From positions 98,333 to 162,332 of the forward strand of contig CAJQUW010015617.1 of assembly GCA_907163375.1 (NCBI GenBank): a stretch of DNA of 64,000 nt, given 5' to 3'. The notes beneath the pieces were generated by a model, which saw only the letters and a list, made by a program, of their open reading frames with translations, ran no database searches and was not told the DNA's origin. Within the stretch, counting starts at the first letter, position 1. Every line of letters starts with the position of its first letter. Positions 34,559 to 45,800 of the stretch are shown here, in pieces. The stretch comes from Prostheceraeus crozeri. Taxonomy: Eukaryota > Platyhelminthes > Polycladida > Euryleptidae. Made by a program: the position numbers and the translations under genes.

Positions 34559-36413
34559 GCATTTTGTTTGCGTAGACTAACCGTATTTAATACAGTCCAA
34601 CCATTCAGCATAACACGTTTATAAAATGGAAATACTAAGGTAGAAAATGTACATCTACCTGAGAAAACACGCTTTAATGAGACAGGCGTAATTATGTGGA
34701 ACTTCATTTCAGATTTCAATGTCTACAATTTGAAACATATATAAATGTGATACGTATTAACGATTTACGATCTTAGAGTCAGTTTTTATTCCAATCATCT
34801 CAGATCTGCCGGGGACCACCCTCATATTTTCTTGCACGTCAGCGTAGGAACTTTCATCGAAAAAAAAATTAGAATCCGAATGATGACTTTTTAGAGGTCA
34901 TGCATAGTTCCTCATGTCCATCCATAAAATAGCATCATAAGTCTTTCGCAAAAAAAATGTCAATAGGCTATTTCGGGAGATATCATTGTAGCCTCATTGC
35001 TTTAAATTTTTTGTAGAAGTTGTTGTTTTGTAGTTGAACTCAGTAGGAATATCAACTGAACGATACACAGATTTCACCAGATGAGAATACACATGCGTGA
35101 AATTACTTCCCATCAGTCATTTTTCATCAGTTTTGTTGATAAGTCTAGATGGGTGATGGAAACTTGTCTGATAGGGCTTGTGAATGAATCAAAGCTTGAA
35201 AGTCCTAAAAAAGAACGTTCAACCCCAAAACAGTAACTTAAATGTTTAAATATAATCAGTGAAGTTGAAAATGCCAGCAAGCAGAATACTGGTGTTATTT
35301 CAGTCAGATTCATCAGAACTCGGTTATGTATCATCTCGCCACACGTGTCTGGTTGAAAATGAATGAAGCGTGATTGTATTCAGTTTTGTCCTGCAGATGT
35401 TGATGAAAAACAGAGCACGTGTAAATGCGTGCAGGCGAACATTGAATATTAGAAATGAACAATCCACTTTTTGTTACGCATGACACGCAGAGGCAACCTT
35501 GTTAGAATGTTGTTGAAAAAGAATTAAGAACTTATTTCCTGAAAGGTGGTTAACATACTCATTTATAACTTGTCGTTTTGAGAGGAAGCATTTTGTGGTG
35601 TTGCAAATTAGCGTACGCATAACGCGATCTTCTGAAAACTAAAATGACGAAGTCGATCAGTCGCAAAGCAAAGTTACTACTTCATACCCTTTATATTCTC
35701 TTAGCGGTGTACCTGATGGTCAGAAAGTCTCTATGATTGGCTACGACGTACGAGCCGCTTGGAGTTAAGGCTATTACACAAACGCTCTGAGACTTTTCAC
35801 TGGCTGATGGAAAATTTATAAATAGACATTAAGAGGAAAAACACATGGTCTTAGGAGTGATGCCGCTGGGGGAATGCATCAATATTGCCATTGTAGTAAG
35901 GTTTAGGGATTGCCCAGGGAGGGATTCGAACCCTCTTCTCCAAAACCATTGTAAGCATTTTGAATACAGATGAATTGAGTTGAAGTGAATGAGTAATAGA
36001 ATTCAGAAGGTTAGTATGAGAGAAATGAAATTGAGTCGGACGTTCACCAAGGGCATTTTGAATTCAAGCTTTTGGGTAAAATAATTTTTCAGAAGAGATA
36101 CAATTGTTTGTGAATCGCATTTTGGTGGAAAATCAAAGAGCGGCCTGTTCATATTAAAATGCTGAAATGTTTTTGTGGTTGATTGCGAAAAGGTTTCATC
36201 CACGAGAGTAGCAATTGCGCATATGCTTGTATCCTGAAAAGTCGAAGAAGAAGCGGAAGCGGAAAATATTTGATCAGATAATTCGTAGATTTGGTGTGCA
36301 AATATTCAAAAACAATTGATGGGAATCGCAAATATTTCATTCCGTTATCTACTACTGTTTACTCGCAGATTCTTCCAAGTACAGCACTTCAATATTACAT
36401 GAAGAATTTGTAA
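34559..36413. other. AT-rich unique sequence with one tRNA-type B box
   Basis: No gene was recognised. On the minus strand near 35908-35930, GAGGGTTCGAATCCCTC forms a 5-bp stem and T-loop with a perfect B-box core (GGTTCGAATCC). No A box, D-arm or matching acceptor stem occurs upstream, so it is not a tRNA gene; it may be a SINE remnant. Confidence 0.4.
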
Positions 36414-37545
36414 GCAGTAGTGATGGTCAAATTCTCCTCAAAAATTTGCCTATCTTTTCGTCATAAAAGTCAGAACGATCGGTTATTAGATAACATTGAA
36501 GATCGACGGGGTTTCTCCACATGTCTGAGATAGTATTTGGTCTTGCGAGTGTGAAGAATGCTTGAAACCGCCGCCGATCGCAGGGTGAAACAACTAACGA
36601 AAATAACAGTTGAATAGCAGTAGTGATGGTAAAATTCGCTCAAAATTTGCCTATCTTTTCGTCATCAAAGTCAGCGATCGGTTATAGAAACATTGAGATA
36701 TCGACGAGGAGGTTTCTCCACATGTCTGAGTAGTATTTGGTCTTGGCGAGTGTGAAGAATGCTTGAACCGCCGCCGATCGCAAGGGGAACAACTACGAAA
36801 ATAACAGTTGAATAGCAGTAGTGATGGTATAATATTCGCTCTAAAATTTGCTAGCGTTTCGGTCTGTAAAGGCAGCGTGCGGGTTTTAGAAATCATTGAG
36901 AGCGGTCGAGGGGAGCGCGGGGGTTCGCGGAGGCCGGGGGGTCGGCGGGTTCACGCGGCGATGTGTAGGGCCGCCGTCACCGCGCTGCCGGGCGTGGCGT
37001 GGGGGTGGGGAGGGGCGGGCGTACACGGGGTGGGGGCGGCGGGGAAGGGGCCCGCGCGCGGGTGACGCGGGGGGGGACCAGCGCGGGCGAGCGGGAAGGC
37101 GGTAGGGGTGGGGTGGCGGGCGGGGGAGGGGGGGCTGTTGCGAGGGCGTGTCGGTCCCGCGTCAGTTTTGTGTGGGTGCGTTTGTTACGTTTTTTGTTGT
37201 TTTGGTCTTTTTTTGCTGTTTTTTTTTTTCTTCTCACATGTCTGAGTAGTATTTGGTCTTGCGAGTGTGAGAATGCTTGAAAACGCCGGCCGATCGCAGG
37301 GGAACACTACGTAGAATAAACAGGTGATTAGCAGTGTGATGGTAAAAATTCGTCTCAAAATTTGCCTATCTTTTCGTCAATAAAGTCAGCGATCGGTTAT
37401 AGAAAATATCATTGAGATCGACGGGGAGTTTCTCCACATGTCTGAGTAGTATTTGGTCTTGCGAGTGTGGAGAATGCTTGGAAACCGCCGCCGATCGCCA
37501 GAGGGAAACACTACGAAAATAACAGTTGAATAGCAGTTGTGATGG
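36414..37545. repeat. Tandem repeat, period about 205 bp, four units
   Basis: Units start GCAGTAGTGATGGT near 36414, 36617, 36823 and 37338, with a partial start near 37531. Each unit contains TTGCCTATCTTTTCGTC, GCGATCGGTTATAGAAA, CACATGTCTGAGTAGTATTT and CCGCCGCCGATCGCAGG. The third unit is split by an abnormal G- then T-rich insert (36912-37229) and resumes where it left off. Confidence 0.85.
36912..37229. other. Abnormal A-poor G/T-rich insert inside the 205-bp repeat
   Basis: It begins in mid-unit after CATTGAGAGCGGTCGAGG, is G/C-rich then G-rich then T-rich, and ends at CTCACATGTCTGAG, where the unit continues. It has no target duplication or terminal repeats. Its composition gradient matches the larger tract at 39842-48110. 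Confidence 0.7.
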
Positions 37546-37756
37546 TCAAATTAATTGAATCTTGATAGTCATTTTTCTAGGAAACAAGCTATCTATCCAG
37601 TGAATTTTTGTTGCAACGCAGGATTAGCAAAGGCAATGCTCACATATATCGTGCATTATTTAGCGGATTCAAAGCACTGTGAGAAATTTTGTTCCTCGAT
37701 CGGCGTGATCAGCTGTGATCGGATTTTACACCGGCCCGCATGCTTTTTCACATGAA
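37546..37756. other. Short unique spacer
   Basis: This spacer lies between the tandem repeat and the LTR element; nothing is recognised. Confidence 0.5.
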
Positions 37757-39404
37757 TGTAATGAACGGATCCTTTGATTGGTAGCGTGAGGATCTAATGG
37801 CTTAAAGGAATGCATTCTAACAAAGGGTTAATAGGCTAACTGTTAATAGCTTATTTACATCGATTGAGCCCGGCAGCTCTGTAAATCTCACCACAAGGCA
37901 TTATCCACAACGTGACATCAGTACAACATTAGGGAAGACATCCCTAATTCACTCTGGGAATATTCACAAGAAGGGAAGAACCACTAATATAAGTTGGGAA
38001 GATGACTCGAGTCTATGTACAAAGGGAAGAATACAGGGAAAAGCTCTCAACAGAGCTTACTCAGATTAACCATCTGAGACCTAGTTCTGCGTGCAACCCG
38101 CACGCAGACCTAAACGAAAGAGAACTCTTTGTTCAAATTGGCTCAAGGTACTCACCTTTGTCCAGATAAAAACACTCGTTTATATCTCGTTATATTACAC
38201 TTCCTCCCCCTCTTTCACAAGTGATCGGTCCCGATCACAAGTAAAAGAGGGGACCAAGGCCAGTACTCAGAGGTTTTCAAACCGTACTTTCACACCATTG
38301 AAGGGTATTCATATGATTGTCGGATCCGTACCTGACTTGAATCTATAGCAAACTCTTATAACCGGAGTTGCCAGGAGCCCAATCTGGCATCGACAACGAT
38401 GGGTCTGCAAGCTTAAAATCTCGGCGGTCTCCAAGAATGTAGCCGGTTGGAAAAAATCAAAACTTCGATCAAAAAAATTTGAGCAGATTTGACATTTACT
38501 TTTTGGCTGATTTCGGGACGTTGTCGGATCACATACCGCAACACAATCACTCACACGCCTCAGCGCAAGGGAAAACACGCAGTAAACTCGACATAATTTT
38601 GCCATTCAGGCGTTGTTGGGGATCCCTGTCCTCAACATGGGTTCCCGCAGCTTAACTCGGTAGTGCCAAATCTCTTGACACACATTCAGTTAGCCCTCAA
38701 AATGTCTCCTCTTGACTCAAATCTGAACAAGGCGACCTTAAGGAAAATACCTAACTGGGAAAGAAAACGTAGTATTAATGTGGCCTATATACCGTCTCCG
38801 GCTCCGCCAGAGGAAAACCGTGATAATAGCCTTTCTATTAATGCTGCCGGGCTTTAGTGAAGTAGCCTGTTTCTAACAAAGCGTGAATTTTCTAATAGAA
38901 GCGTGGAATTCCTATCAATAAGAAGTCACCAGTATAGCGCTCCTAATCAGCGCTGCCACAAGTTGTAATGAACGGGATCCCTTTGATTGGTAGCGTGAGG
39001 ATCTTAATGGCTTAAAGTGAATGCCATTCTAACAAAGGGTTAAATAGACTAACTGTTAATAGCTTATTTACATCGATTTGAGCCCGGCAGCTCTCTGGTA
39101 ACTCACCACAAGGCATTATCCACAACGTGACATCAGTACAAACATTAGGGAAGACATCCTAATTCACTCTGGGAATATTCACAAGAAGGGAAGAACCACT
39201 AATATAAGTTGGGAAGATGACTCGAGTCTATGTACAAAGGGAAGAATAAAGGGAAAAGCTCTCAACAGAGCTTACTCAGATTAACCATCTGAGACCTAGT
39301 TCTGCGTGCAACCCGCACGCAGACCTAAACGAAAGAGAACTCTTTGTTCAAATTGGCTCAAGGTACTCACCTTTGTCCAGATAAACACTCCTTATATCTC
39401 GACA
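37757..39404 (-). mobile_element. Short non-coding LTR retrotransposon (TRIM-like), minus strand
   Basis: Two direct ~440-bp repeats (37757-38199 and 38964-39404) enclose 764 bp. On the minus strand each LTR ends CCGTTCATTACA; the 37757-38199 copy begins TGTAATATAACG, so termini are TGTAAT...ATTACA. A polypurine tract AAAGAGGGGGAGGAAG (complement of 38200-38215) abuts the 3' LTR, and TGGCAGCGCTGA (complement of 38947-38958) lies 5 bases after the 5' LTR as a primer-binding site. These two sites set the minus orientation. The only internal frame on that strand (38309-38605, 98 codons) is unrecognised, so the element is non-autonomous. The 39.4 kb end lacks about 7 bp near its terminus, and no target duplication was found. 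Confidence 0.8.
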
Positions 39405-39841
39405 GAGCTTGAGTTAGCATAAAAGTGAACACCCCGCGTAAACGAAAGTTCGTTTGAATATTATTTCTGACAAGTAAATTTAAATATTATTTGTACATAT
39501 TAACATAATGATGATAAAATCACAGTAATTAAATATTATTGTAATATTATAATGATATTATATTGTGGATTCATTTGTGAATAAAAAATGTTTGATGATG
39601 GTAATATAGAATAATAAATTGAGAAGCTAAATTAACAACATCAACGCCGAATCATGCCATTATCCAATACAAGATCTAATCAAGAACAGCTGTATAACTA
39701 AGCTTCTATCGGGAAAAATTGTGGAACGATATAGTGGCCTATGAATATCAAGGTCTGTAAAAAGTGATTTCGGATTGAAAGATATTGAATGTTAATTATC
39801 ACGACTATTTTGATTGCGGAAAACGATAGCAGAATCACGCA
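39405..39841. other. AT-rich unique sequence
   Basis: No gene or repeat was recognised. It leads directly into the abnormal A-poor tract. Confidence 0.5.
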
Positions 39842-42800
39842 TAATTTGGGGAGGGCTGGGCAGAGGACTATGGTGAGACTGGGTGTGGGGCGGTGCCGCT
39901 TGGCGAGCCGGTGTATTATGCCCTTTTCTTGGGTTTGCCTGGGTGTCATACGCTGTCTTTTTGTTTGGGGTTCTTTTTTCTTTTGCTTTGTTTCTCATTT
40001 GTGCTCTTTTTTTTTGGTTGTTGGATTGTTTGAGTGTATTCATTTTATTTTGGTTTTTTCAATAATTGTTGCGGTCCTTTTGGTTGCCTGTGTCTTTATT
40101 TTTTAATGATTTTTTTGGTTCTTTGTTTCTGTGTGGTGGTTTGGGATTGGGTTAGCTCGTTTGCTTTTTCGTTTTTTTTCCCCGCCTTCTTTTCGTATTT
40201 TTTTTTTGTTGTGGATCGTGTTTTTTGTTTTTGGTTTTATTGTTTGACTTTCTTGGTTGCTCTGTTTCGCTTTTCTGTTCTTTTTCTATGTTTTTTCTTT
40301 TGGGGATTTCTTATGTTGTTCTTGTTTATTTTGGTTTCTTTTTATTTTTGGTTGGTTTTAATTGGCTGTATGTGGTTGTTGTGCGTTCTTTTTTTTGGTT
40401 TCCTTTTTATTTTTTGGAATTTTTGTCTTTTGTGTTTTTGGTTTTTCGTGTTTTTTTGGGTTATTTGTCTTGTGTTTTTGTTTGTTTCTTTTCATTTTCT
40501 TTGATTTCGTTTTAATATCCCGCGTGGTTTTCTCGTTTTTCTTTTTTTCTTGTTTGGTTTTTTTTTTGTTGTTTGATGGGTTTTTTTTTTTGTGTTGGGG
40601 TGTCCTCTTGTCTGGTGTTGGATTATATGACTTGTCAATTTGGCTTTCTTTGTTTTTCGTTTGTTTTGCCTGTTCTTCTTGTTGTTTGTTGGGCGGCTGA
40701 TGGGGGATGTATTTGTTTTTTTTTGTGTTGTTTGTGGGGGATGGCCTGCGTGTGTTTCTGAACTTCTGTCCATTGCATGATGACAAAGGAGAAGATACAT
40801 TTATGGCGGTGGTTGGCTTTTCGGCTGGTGGTGGGTGGAGTTGTGTTGCTGTGTTCGGGCTTGTGGTCGTGTTCACCCGGCGGGGTTTGGTGGAGTAGGT
40901 CTTGGTGGGACGCGGTCTCGTTTTGGGGGTGTGTGGGTAGATACGGTAGGGGGGGCTAACGCAGTGGTGTTGGCGGGAGTTTGGTGCGGTTGGTGTTGAG
41001 GCTGTTGGCGTGGCTAGGTGGGCTCTGGCGATGGGGGTCGGTCGGCGGTTGGGGAGGGCCGGGGTAAAGGGGGTGCCAAGAGGGCGCAGGTGGTGAAGGG
41101 ACGGGGGGGCCAGGGTGGGTGGGGGGGGGGAGTGTGGTGGTGGGGGGGGCGTGGCTGCGACGAGAGGTGTGTGGGGTGGGGGGATGGGGGTGGGTGGGGC
41201 CGGAGGGGGGGGGGGGGGGGGGGGTGGGCGCGGTCGAGTCTGTCTGGTGTGGGTGTTGTGGGGCTTTCTGTTGGGTTGCGGGCGCGTGGTCGGGGGGGGA
41301 GTAGGTGTGGGGGGAGGGGGCGGTTGGTCGTTCGGATCGTGGGGTCCTATCGGGCCTGGCTGCGGGTGCAGGGGTGGATTAAGCGGGTAGCATGGTGTGG
41401 CGGTTGGTGGCATGCCCGCGGGTCGGGGTGTAGTTGGGGGGTTGGCGCTTGGGGCTGTTCTGTGTATCTTGGGTTCTTTCTCGTAATGTTGTTCGGGGGG
41501 GTGTGTGGCTGGTGTGGGTTTTGGGCGAGTGGGGGGGGAAGTAATGGTGCGGGTGTTGTTTTTTTCGCCTGTGGGGGGTGTTGTTGGTTTTGGGGGAGGG
41601 GACGCGGCGAGCGGAGTGAGGCGGTGGGGTCGAGTCGCGCTGCGTCTGTGTCTTGGATCGTGTGGCTTTTGGTCGTGTACGGTTGGATTGTGGCGCGAGG
41701 GTGGTGGTAGGTGCCGGGTTCCTTTGTGGCCTGTTGGATGGCTGGCGTGTGGGCCGGGGCGGTACAGGGTTCATCGGTTCGTGGGGGTGGGTGCGTTGGG
41801 ACCCGGGGCGGGGGGGGGGACGGGGGCAGTGGGTGGTTTAAGGGAGGTATCCCCACCTGTATGTGTGTGACTGGTCTTTGTCCTTAGCTTTTTTTTTTTG
41901 GTTGCTTGGTTTGTCGTTCTGGTGTTGTGTGTGGCTCCCGTGGAGTGGTGCTTATTGGCGCCTTTCTCTTTGTTGTTTTTTTGTTGGTTGGTTTTTGTTT
42001 GTTTTGGTTGGCTGTTGTTTTGGGGATTTGGTGTGTGTTTGCGTTGTAGTAGCTGTCTAGGTTTTTTTGTTTGGGCTTGGGTCCTTTTGTTGTCGTTATG
42101 TTGGTTTTGCTGGGGTTGGGTTGTTGGTGAGGAGGGTTTCGGCATGGTGAGTTGCCCTCGGTGTTTGCTGTGGGCTCTTTGGTTATGTTGTGGGTGGGGT
42201 GGCTAGGGGCCGTGGTTTCTTGGGTACCTTTTGTTGGTTCTGGTTCTTTTATTTGGGGTTGTTTGGGTCTTGTTTGTTTTTTTGGTTTTTTTGTTTTCTT
42301 GGGCTTTTGGCGTTTTTTTTTTTTTGCTGTTTTGCATTTTTTCTTTTATTTTTTTTGTTTTTTATTTTTTGGCACTTTTTGGTCTTTTCTGGGTCCTGTT
42401 GGTCTTTTGGGTTTAGCCGACGTTGTCTCTATATGGTGTTTGGGGTTTTTTTTTCTTGTTACGTATGGCCCTTGTTTTCGTGGCTCCGACTGCATTTTTG
42501 GTTCCTTGTCTTGTTGTTTTTATGTAGGGTTTTTTGTTGTTTACTTTATTTTTTGGTTGTGTTTGTGCTGGATTTTCTTTGGGACTCCTTTGTTGTGTAT
42601 AGTTTTGTCCGCCTCTTGTTGCTGTTTTTTTGGGCTTGTTTGTCTTTGGTTGTATGTTTTTCGCGGTTTATTTGTGTGTTGCATGTGGTCTTGTTGTTAA
42701 GTGGTTTTGGGGGTTCTGGGTTGTGCGGCTAGTCGGTGGGGGTATTGGTTGTGTTAGAAGGAGGATGGGGGTCTTAGTGGTAAATTTGGGTGAGAGCGGT

Positions 42801-45800
42801 CGTGTTTTTGTTTTGTGGTGGTGTGGGATTTTCTTTTCAGTGTTATATTTGACTTTTGTTCGTTTGTTACATTATTGTTGCCTCGGCGGCTATGTTGATG
42901 TTTTTATGTTCTGTAGTTTTGGTCGTTTCCTTGGTCTTCTTGTTTTTTAGCTTGGTTTTTGGTGTCTTTGTCTACTGTTTTGCTTTTTTTTGTGTTGTTT
43001 TCCTGTGGTCTTCCGTATTGTTCTTCTGCTTTTCTGGGATAGGGTCTTTCTTGTTCGTCTCTCTGTTTGTTTGGCTGTTTTGTTCTTCGGTGATTGTGGG
43101 GAATATGTCTGTTGTGTCTGTGTTGGAGGGTTTTATTTGTTTTTGGTTCTTCTTTTGTTATTCTGGGTCTTGGTTACCTTTTTACGTTTATGGGTTCTGG
43201 GGGTATTTTCTTCTTTGTTTATTTTTATTTTTTTTGTTTTGTGGTTATTTGTTGTTGGTTGTGTAGGGGTTGGTTGTCTTGTGGTTCTTTGTTTCTTCTT
43301 GGTCCTTTTTTTTTTGGGCCCTTTTGTTTTTGGGGGGTTTTGTTTGGTTTGGTTTTGTATCTTGGGGGATTCTGTTTGTCTTTTTAACGTTGTTGTGGTG
43401 TTGGTTGATCTGTTTGATGGGCGTTTTAATTACAGGTGGGAATTATTTTTCTTGTGTTGTATCTGTTGCTTGGTTGTTTTGTTTTTCTTCCTTTTTTATA
43501 TTCTTTGTTTGGCTGGTTTTATTAGTCTTTTTTCCTTTCCTTTATTGGTTCTCTTGTTTTTTTTTTTGTTTTTTCCTACCTTTCGGTTGGGTTTGTTTTT
43601 GCTTTTTAGTGTTATTTTATTTTTTTTTTTTTGTTTGTTTTTTTTTTTGATGGTTTTTTTTTATTAGGGGACACTTCTGGTTTTTCTTGGTTGGTTTGCT
43701 CGTTGCGGTTTGCTTTTTTTTTAGGTAGTTTGTTTCTTTTTTCTTTTGGTGTTTTTTTTTGTGTTGTATTTTTGAGTATGGTTTTCATCTTGTTTTGGTT
43801 TTTTTTGGGTGCCTTTGCGTTTATGTCTTGGTTTTTATTTTTTTTTTTTATTTTTTTTTTTCGTTTTGTTTTTTTTTTTTTTTTTTTTTGTTTTATTGTT
43901 TTAGTTTTTTGATTGTCCTTTTTTTTGTGCTTTTGTTTTGTTCTTTTTTTTTTTGTTTTTCTCCTTTCTTCCTCGTTGGTTTTTGTTGTGTCTTTTTTTT
44001 TTTTTTTTTTCTGTTTTTGTTTTTCTTTTTTTTTTGTTTGGCTTTTTCTTTGTTCTTTTTTGCCTTTATGGTTTGGTTGGTATTTTTGTTGTTTGGGGAA
44101 TTGCTTTTTTTTTTGTTTTTGGTTTTGGTTTTTTTTGTTCGTTGTTTGGTTTTGGTTGTCTTCTGTCTTGTTTGTGTGTTTTTGTTTTGGTTCTTGTTTT
44201 TCTGTGTTTTTTTTTTTTTTTTTGCTTCTCGTGGTTTTGGCGTTCTTTCGGTTGTTCTCTGGTTTTCTTCTTGTTGTTTCTGGTTTTTTTATTGGGGTCC
44301 TTGTTCTGTTTTTGGGGATTTCTGTTTTTTGGTTTTTTTAGTTATTTCTTGGTTTTCTTGTATCTTTGCGTTTGGTTGGGTTTTTGTCTTGGGTTGTTTG
44401 GTGTTGGTTTTGTTTGTAGGTTTTTTTTTGTTTCTCTGTTGGTTTTTGTGCGTTTCTTTGTTCTTTTTTTTTTTTGTTTGGTTTTTTTTTTTTTTTTTAT
44501 TGGGTTTGGGTTGTTTATATTTTTTACTTTTTGTTGTTTTGTTTGGCTGTAGGTTTGGTTATTGCTTTCTAGTTTTGGTGTTGTGCTTGTTTTTTCTGTC
44601 TTATTTTTGGCTTTTTTCCTTTTTTTTTGTTTGTGTCTTACTTGTTGTTGTTTTTTTTTGGGTTTGTTTCCATTTTTTGGTTGTTGTTGGGTGTTGTTGG
44701 GTTTTGAGTTTAGTTTTTGTTTTCTCTTGTGTTTTTTCTTTTTTGTTTTTGGTTCGGTTTATTTTTATGGTTTTTGTTTTTTCGTTTGCTGGTGTTTTGC
44801 TTGTTGTGTTTGTTTTTGGTTGTTTTATTTCTTTTGGGTTGTTGTGGTTTTTTGTGTTGGGTTTTTTTTGGTTGGTTGCTTTTTGTCTGTTTTTTGGGTT
44901 TGTCGTGGTTGGGTTGTATTGTTTGTGTTTGGTGGTTTTGTTTTTTTCCTTTTTATTGGGCTGTTGGTTTTGGTTTTTTTGTTTTTGTCTGTTGTTTTTT
45001 TTTTTGTATTGCTGTTTTTGTTTTTGTGTTTGTGGGTAGATGTTTGTCTTAGTTTTTTCTTTTATTTTATTTTGGTGTGTCTTTGGTTTTTTTTTTTTTT
45101 GCATGTGTACCTTTGTAGTGTGTTTTTTTTTTTATCTTTTTGTTGTTTTGGGTTTTGTTTGTCGTTGTTGTCTAGTTTGTTTGTTTTTTTTTTTTTTCTT
45201 TGTTTTCCTTTATTGCTTTTGTTTTGGTTGTGGGTTGTGCTGACTTATGGAGGTTGTCTTTTTTTTGGTTTTTTGTTTTGCTTTTTGGGTTTGGTTTCTG
45301 TTTTGGGTGTTTGGTTTGGTTTACTCTTCTCTGGTTTTTTTTCTTGGTGGGTGTATTTTGGTTTTTTTTTTGGTACTTTGTTTGTTTTGGGTAAGGTTTT
45401 GGGGCTTGTTGTTTTTTTTGTGTGTTGTGGTTGTTTTCTATGTGTTTTTGGTTGTGGTTTCTGTTGCTGTTTTTTTCGCTATTTGTCACTTTGTGGTTTC
45501 TGTGTCTTGTTGGGTTTGTTTTTTATTTTTTTTGGTTTTTTTTTTCTTTGTGTTTCGAGTATTGGGGTTTTTTTTTGTTTGGATTGATTGTTGCTTTTCA
45601 TGGTTTTGTTTCTGTGTTCTGGGTTTTATATTGCCGTCTTATTTTTGTTGTTTTGTTCGTTGTGGTGTTGGTTGCAGTTTGGTCTTCTCTCTGGTTTTTT
45701 TGGTTCTTTTGGGTTTTTTTTTTGGTTTTGGTGTGTGTTCGGTGCTTTGTTTTTTGTTGTTTGGGGTTCTATCCACTTTTTTATTAGTTGTTTATTTTGT

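Noticed and set aside
35880..35960. tRNA gene on the minus strand
   Set aside because: Only the T-arm/B box is present; no A box, anticodon arm or acceptor pairing.
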